Assembly: GCF_004362055.1 (NCBI RefSeq)
Contig: NZ_SNXB01000002.1
Location: forward strand, 434,001 to 498,000
DNA length: 64,000 nt
Origin: Flavobacterium sp. 245
GTDB taxonomy: Bacteria > Bacteroidota > Bacteroidia > Flavobacteriales > Flavobacteriaceae
Reading direction: 5' to 3'
Positions within the stretch are counted from its first letter, which is position 1. Each line of letters begins with the position of its first letter. Position numbers and translations under genes: made by a program. Below the pieces are notes generated by a model. That model was not told the origin of the DNA and made no database searches. It saw nothing but the letters and a program-made list of their open reading frames with translations. Below are positions 61,589-64,000 of this stretch, piece after piece.

Positions 61589-62319
61589 TGATGATATTAA
61601 AATGTATAGCAGTTGACGATGAGCCACTAGCACTAAAACTTGTGGAAACTTTTATTGAGCAGACGCCTTTTCTGGAATTAACCGCAAGCTGTGATAATGC
61701 TGTCGAAGCGATGGGATTAATTAGAGAAAAACAGCCCGATATTGTCTTTCTCGACATCAATATGCCCAATCTTACGGGAATGGAACTGGCCAGACTTTTA
61801 CAAGATACTCCGGGATTAATGCCTAAAATAGTATTTACCACCGCCTATAATCACTATGCCATTGAAGGTTACAAAGTAAATGCTGTAGATTACCTTTTAA
61901 AGCCTTTCAGCTATGAAGAATTTCTGCGCGCTGCCAATAAAATTTTACAAATAACCGAAGAATCTTCAAATAACTTTCAGCCCATTACCGCCGATGATGA
62001 ATTTATTTTTCTGAAAGTCGAATATAATTGGGTCCGAATTTCGCTGAAAGATATTTTATATATCGAAAGTTTGAAAGATTATGTAAAAGTTCATCTGGAC
62101 GATTCGCAAAAAACGGTTCTTTCTTTAATTTCATTAAAAGCTTTAGAAGAAAAACTGCCTTCAGCAAAGTTTATGCGAATTCATCGTTCGTTTATTGTGT
62201 CACTTGATAAAATAAGCGCTATCAGCAAGCATTCTGTTTTTATCGGCAAAACCGAAATAACTGTGGGAGAACAATACAAAGAACCATTTAAAACCATCGT
62301 TGACAAATGGTTAAAATAA
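61588..62319 (+). CDS. LytTR-family response regulator
   Basis: A 243-residue regulator. The receiver domain has D10-D11-E12, the phospho-acceptor D56 in IVFLDINMP, T82-A in VFTTAYNHYAIEGY and K in YLLKPFSYEEFLRA. The LytTR domain starts near residue 140: FIFLKVEYNWVRISLKDILYIESLKDYVKVHLDD and MRIHRSFIVSLDKISAISKHSVFIGKTEITVGEQYKEPF. It overlaps the kinase gene by one base. It may act on the divergent efflux promoter. Confidence 0.94.
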   Translation: MMILKCIAVDDEPLALKLVETFIEQTPFLELTASCDNAVEAMGLIREKQPDIVFLDINMPNLTGMELARLLQDTPGLMPKIVFTTAYNHYAIEGYKVNAVDYLLKPFSYEEFLRAANKILQITEESSNNFQPITADDEFIFLKVEYNWVRISLKDILYIESLKDYVKVHLDDSQKTVLSLISLKALEEKLPSAKFMRIHRSFIVSLDKISAISKHSVFIGKTEITVGEQYKEPFKTIVDKWLK

Positions 62320-62338
62320 AAATAGATTATTTATTATC

Positions 62339-62632
62339 ATGGAAAAAAGATCAAACAAATATTATCTGACATTAAGTCTAAAAGAATACGCAAACGGAGA
62401 AACTGAACCTGCAAAAGAACTCGGAATTGAATTTTCTAATCACGATGAAATTTTTGGCATCATTCAAAAAATGAAAGAAAAAAACTTATTTGATGATCCG
62501 TCTGAAGCAACTCAGTTTGCACTCGGATTAAAATTATTCAGCGAAATAAAACTAAAACACCGCAAAAATCCTTTATTTGATGAGTTAAATGAAGTTTTTC
62601 CTGTTTTTATGAAGAAACTGAAAAGTTTATAA
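62339..62632 (+). CDS. DUF3861 family protein
   Basis: A 97-residue cytoplasmic protein with the DUF3861 pattern KYYLTLSLKEYANGETEPAKELGIEFSNHDEIFGIIQKMKEKNLFDDPSEATQFALGLKLFSEIKLKHRKNPLFDEL. Function unknown. It starts 19 bases after the LytTR regulator, so it is probably third in that operon, and it ends at a strong terminator. Confidence 0.87.
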   Translation: MEKRSNKYYLTLSLKEYANGETEPAKELGIEFSNHDEIFGIIQKMKEKNLFDDPSEATQFALGLKLFSEIKLKHRKNPLFDELNEVFPVFMKKLKSL

Positions 62633-62673
62633 AAATGAAAAAACGCCTCAATAATTGAGGCGTTTTCATTTTT
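62631..62673. terminator. Strong bidirectional terminator
   Basis: AAAAATGAAAA and ACGCCTCA pair with TGAGGCGTTTTCATTTTT around ATAAT, giving a stem of about 19 bp. It ends the kinase-regulator-DUF3861 operon. Confidence 0.9.
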
Positions 62674-62691
62674 ATAAACTATCGAATTTAT

Positions 62692-62887
62692 TTAATTCCT
62701 TCCAAAGTTATTTCCAATTTCAACTGGATAAATATCCATATAAGAAGATAAAATATTTAATGAATTTTTAGTGTTTGTCAGCCTTACAACCACGCTGTCG
62801 TTAGTAACTCTCTTCCGTATTATCAAGGTAAAACTGCAAAGAGAATGCAATACTAATGAGAAGAAACAAGGTTAGAAATACTTTCAA
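62692..62887 (-). pseudogene. Frameshifted gene for a small secreted protein
   Basis: On the minus strand TTG 62887 opens LKVFLTLFLLISIAFSLQF, a signal-peptide-like stretch, then YLDNTEESY and a stop. In the next frame, beginning at the same point, VTNDSVVVRLTNTKNSLNIL and SSYMDIYPVEIGNNFGRN run to TAA at 62692. Removing one base in GAGAG would join both parts into about 65 residues. No family recognised. It lies downstream of the second DUF2931 gene. Confidence 0.35.
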
Positions 62888-63239
62888 TATATTTTTTTTT
62901 AAAATTAAATGCTTTTTTAAAATAAATCTTTTTAATTAATACATGTCGATTTTGTAAAAATGTAATGTTTGTTAATCAGTGCACGTGTCTCTCTAATGAC
63001 TATTTATTCTAAAGGTATTTAGGCTTCCTTCAATAACGGTTAACCAGCGGGTTATTTGTTCATTTTAAAACGTTTTACGCTACTGTTAGCGCAGATTATT
63101 TGCAATCTGTGCCCATAAAGATTGGCCTGCGCGATGCAGTATAGAATAAAAGCTATATATTTCTTTGTAGCTTTTGTTTTAATTATTAGTATAATGTCTT
63201 ACTGTTGCGGGCAAGGATTGCAAATCCGCGCTAACGGAT
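62888..63239. other. Gap holding a MITE-like element, no gene
   Basis: AT-rich sequence to about 63060, then the palindromic element listed at 63085-63235. No open frame with a recognisable product. Confidence 0.5.
63085..63235. mobile_element. MITE-like element with GTTAGCGC inverted ends
   Basis: The left end (GTTAGCGCAGATT...GCCC, 63085-63114) and right end (63209-63235, reverse complement GTTAGCGCGGATTTGCAATC...) match imperfectly over ~27 bases. Each end also holds its own small palindrome around TTGCAA. The centre has a further hairpin AAAAGCTA/TAGCTTTT (63149-63176). The right end stops five bases before the DUF2931 stop codon. No transposase inside. Confidence 0.6.
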
Positions 63240-64000
63240 TCATTTAAGATGATATGAATCTTTATAACTAACTGAACCTTCGTAAATACGCACACTGTCA
63301 ACTTCAATAGGTTCGTTATTTAAATACAATTCCAATATTCTATTGTCTTTACTTATTTTAATCTCAAATTCCTGCTTATCTTCTGTTTTAAAATTCTTGA
63401 ATTTTTCGAATATTATTTTTTCATTTAGGAAAATATTACCTCTAAAACTTTCTCCGGCGGCAGTTTCCCAATCGAGTTCCAGAATTTGTGGCAAAGCACG
63501 ATTATCGTAATTTGTAGTAGGACGGTGTGGCATGAAAACGATGTCTTTTTCGCCATTATAATTTGTAAAACAGTAACGAAACAAACGTAAAGCCGGGTTT
63601 TCGTTTTCCATTTTTACCCTGAAATTGTAACGTTTTCTATACATATCCCATTTGGCACAGGAGGCATCGGGTAAATAATCCCTTTCAGCCACTTCTTTCC
63701 TGTTCATAGACCAGTCCCTAAAAAGCTGTTTCTCCAGTTCTTTGTCGTTGGCAATAACCTGAGCCTGAAAGCGACCAAGTTCAATCCTGAAAAACATATA
63801 TTCTTTCCAGACCACAACCATCCCTTGAGGCGCAAAACCAAAGATCAGGCCTGTAAATTTTTCATAACTATCATCATCATATCTATAAGTAGTATCCATG
63901 GCTTTTTTCATTTCTTCAATCGGAAATTGGACTTTCAGATGATAAAATTTATCTTCATAGCCCGCATAATAAATGACATCGGCTCCAATAGGTGTGCCGT
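63240..64000 (-). CDS. Second DUF2931 protein (5' end cut by window edge)
   Basis: The frame is open from the right edge (GTPIGADVIYYAGYEDKFYHLKVQFPIEE) to TGA at 63240, so the start lies outside the window. It is about 80% identical by eye to the DUF2931 protein at 49244-50245, for example FTGLIFGFAPQGMVVVWKEYMFFRIELG and WSMNRKEVAERD in both. It differs in the linker residues and ends with three extra residues (HLK). It is probably an additional immunity gene; a matching lipase may lie beyond the edge. Confidence 0.85.
   Translation of the reverse strand, partial: GTPIGADVIYYAGYEDKFYHLKVQFPIEEMKKAMDTTYRYDDDSYEKFTGLIFGFAPQGMVVVWKEYMFFRIELGRFQAQVIANDKELEKQLFRDWSMNRKEVAERDYLPDASCAKWDMYRKRYNFRVKMENENPALRLFRYCFTNYNGEKDIVFMPHRPTTNYDNRALPQILELDWETAAGESFRGNIFLNEKIIFEKFKNFKTEDKQEFEIKISKDNRILELYLNNEPIEVDSVRIYEGSVSYKDSYHLK

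Noticed and set aside
63085..63235. Palindromic element considered as an attachment site or integron attC
   Set aside because: No integrase or cassette structure nearby, and the paired imperfect ends fit a MITE better.

Overview
The window looks like a Flavobacterium-type member of the Bacteroidota. The DNA is AT-rich and carries many TAnnTTTG (-7) promoter elements. It has a SusC/SusD glycan-uptake locus, a VgrG with a DUF2235 lipase as in Bacteroidota type VI secretion, LytTR two-component pairs, and intergenic regions full of short simple-sequence and palindromic repeats. I found no tRNA, rRNA, CRISPR array, insertion-sequence transposase or replication origin. The genus is an inference from style.

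Layout. 1-1,727: LytTR response regulator (cut by the left edge) overlapping its histidine kinase. 2.1-27 kb: a long accessory run of detoxification and redox genes: DUF1223, Ohr, two secreted epoxide-hydrolase-like enzymes, cupin, three SDRs, OsmC, AhpD-like protein, acetyltransferases, thioesterase, DHA2 exporter, quinone-reductase-like MDR, esterase, NmrA-like reductase and DoxX. Among them sit many one-component regulators: OxyR, MarR, two HxlR, two TetR, AraC and a DGPF-linked ECF42-type sigma factor. Many have a readable palindrome or repeat in the promoter next to them. 27.1-38.9 kb: a xylan-type polysaccharide utilization locus (SusC, SusD, TIG glycan-binding lipoprotein, GH10 xylanase with inserted carbohydrate-binding modules, GH35-like enzyme) and a LacI regulator, with a perfect LacI-type palindrome on the susC -33 element. 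39.0-40.6 kb: Na+/H+ antiporter. 40.9-46.5 kb: ankyrin protein, DUF2271 protein with a candidate flavinylation motif, PepSY/flavodoxin/FNR reductase and ApbE flavin transferase, probably one extracytoplasmic electron-transfer operon. 46.7-49.1 kb: MscS-type channel. 49.2-53.7 kb: a VgrG, DUF2235 lipase, DUF2931 set in which vgrG is split by an in-frame TAG. 54.5-60.3 kb: RND multidrug efflux operon, divergent from a second LytS/LytTR pair and a DUF3861 gene. 62.6-64 kb: convergent terminator, a decayed small secreted-protein gene, a MITE-like palindromic element and a second DUF2931 gene cut by the right edge.

How it works together (inference). The first 27 kb reads as several small self-regulated modules for electrophile, peroxide and drug stress. 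Two neighbouring TetR modules use operators that differ mainly by one base in the half-site (TACC/GGTA against GACC/GGTC). The two epoxide-hydrolase-like genes share a copied upstream region with AraC-style direct repeats exactly 21 bp apart. The strongest candidates for something new are the amber-interrupted VgrG beside an intact effector, the ankyrin/DUF2271/PepSY/ApbE operon with its promoter and possible metal box, and a recurrent intergenic architecture in which simple-repeat arms face each other as long inverted repeats.
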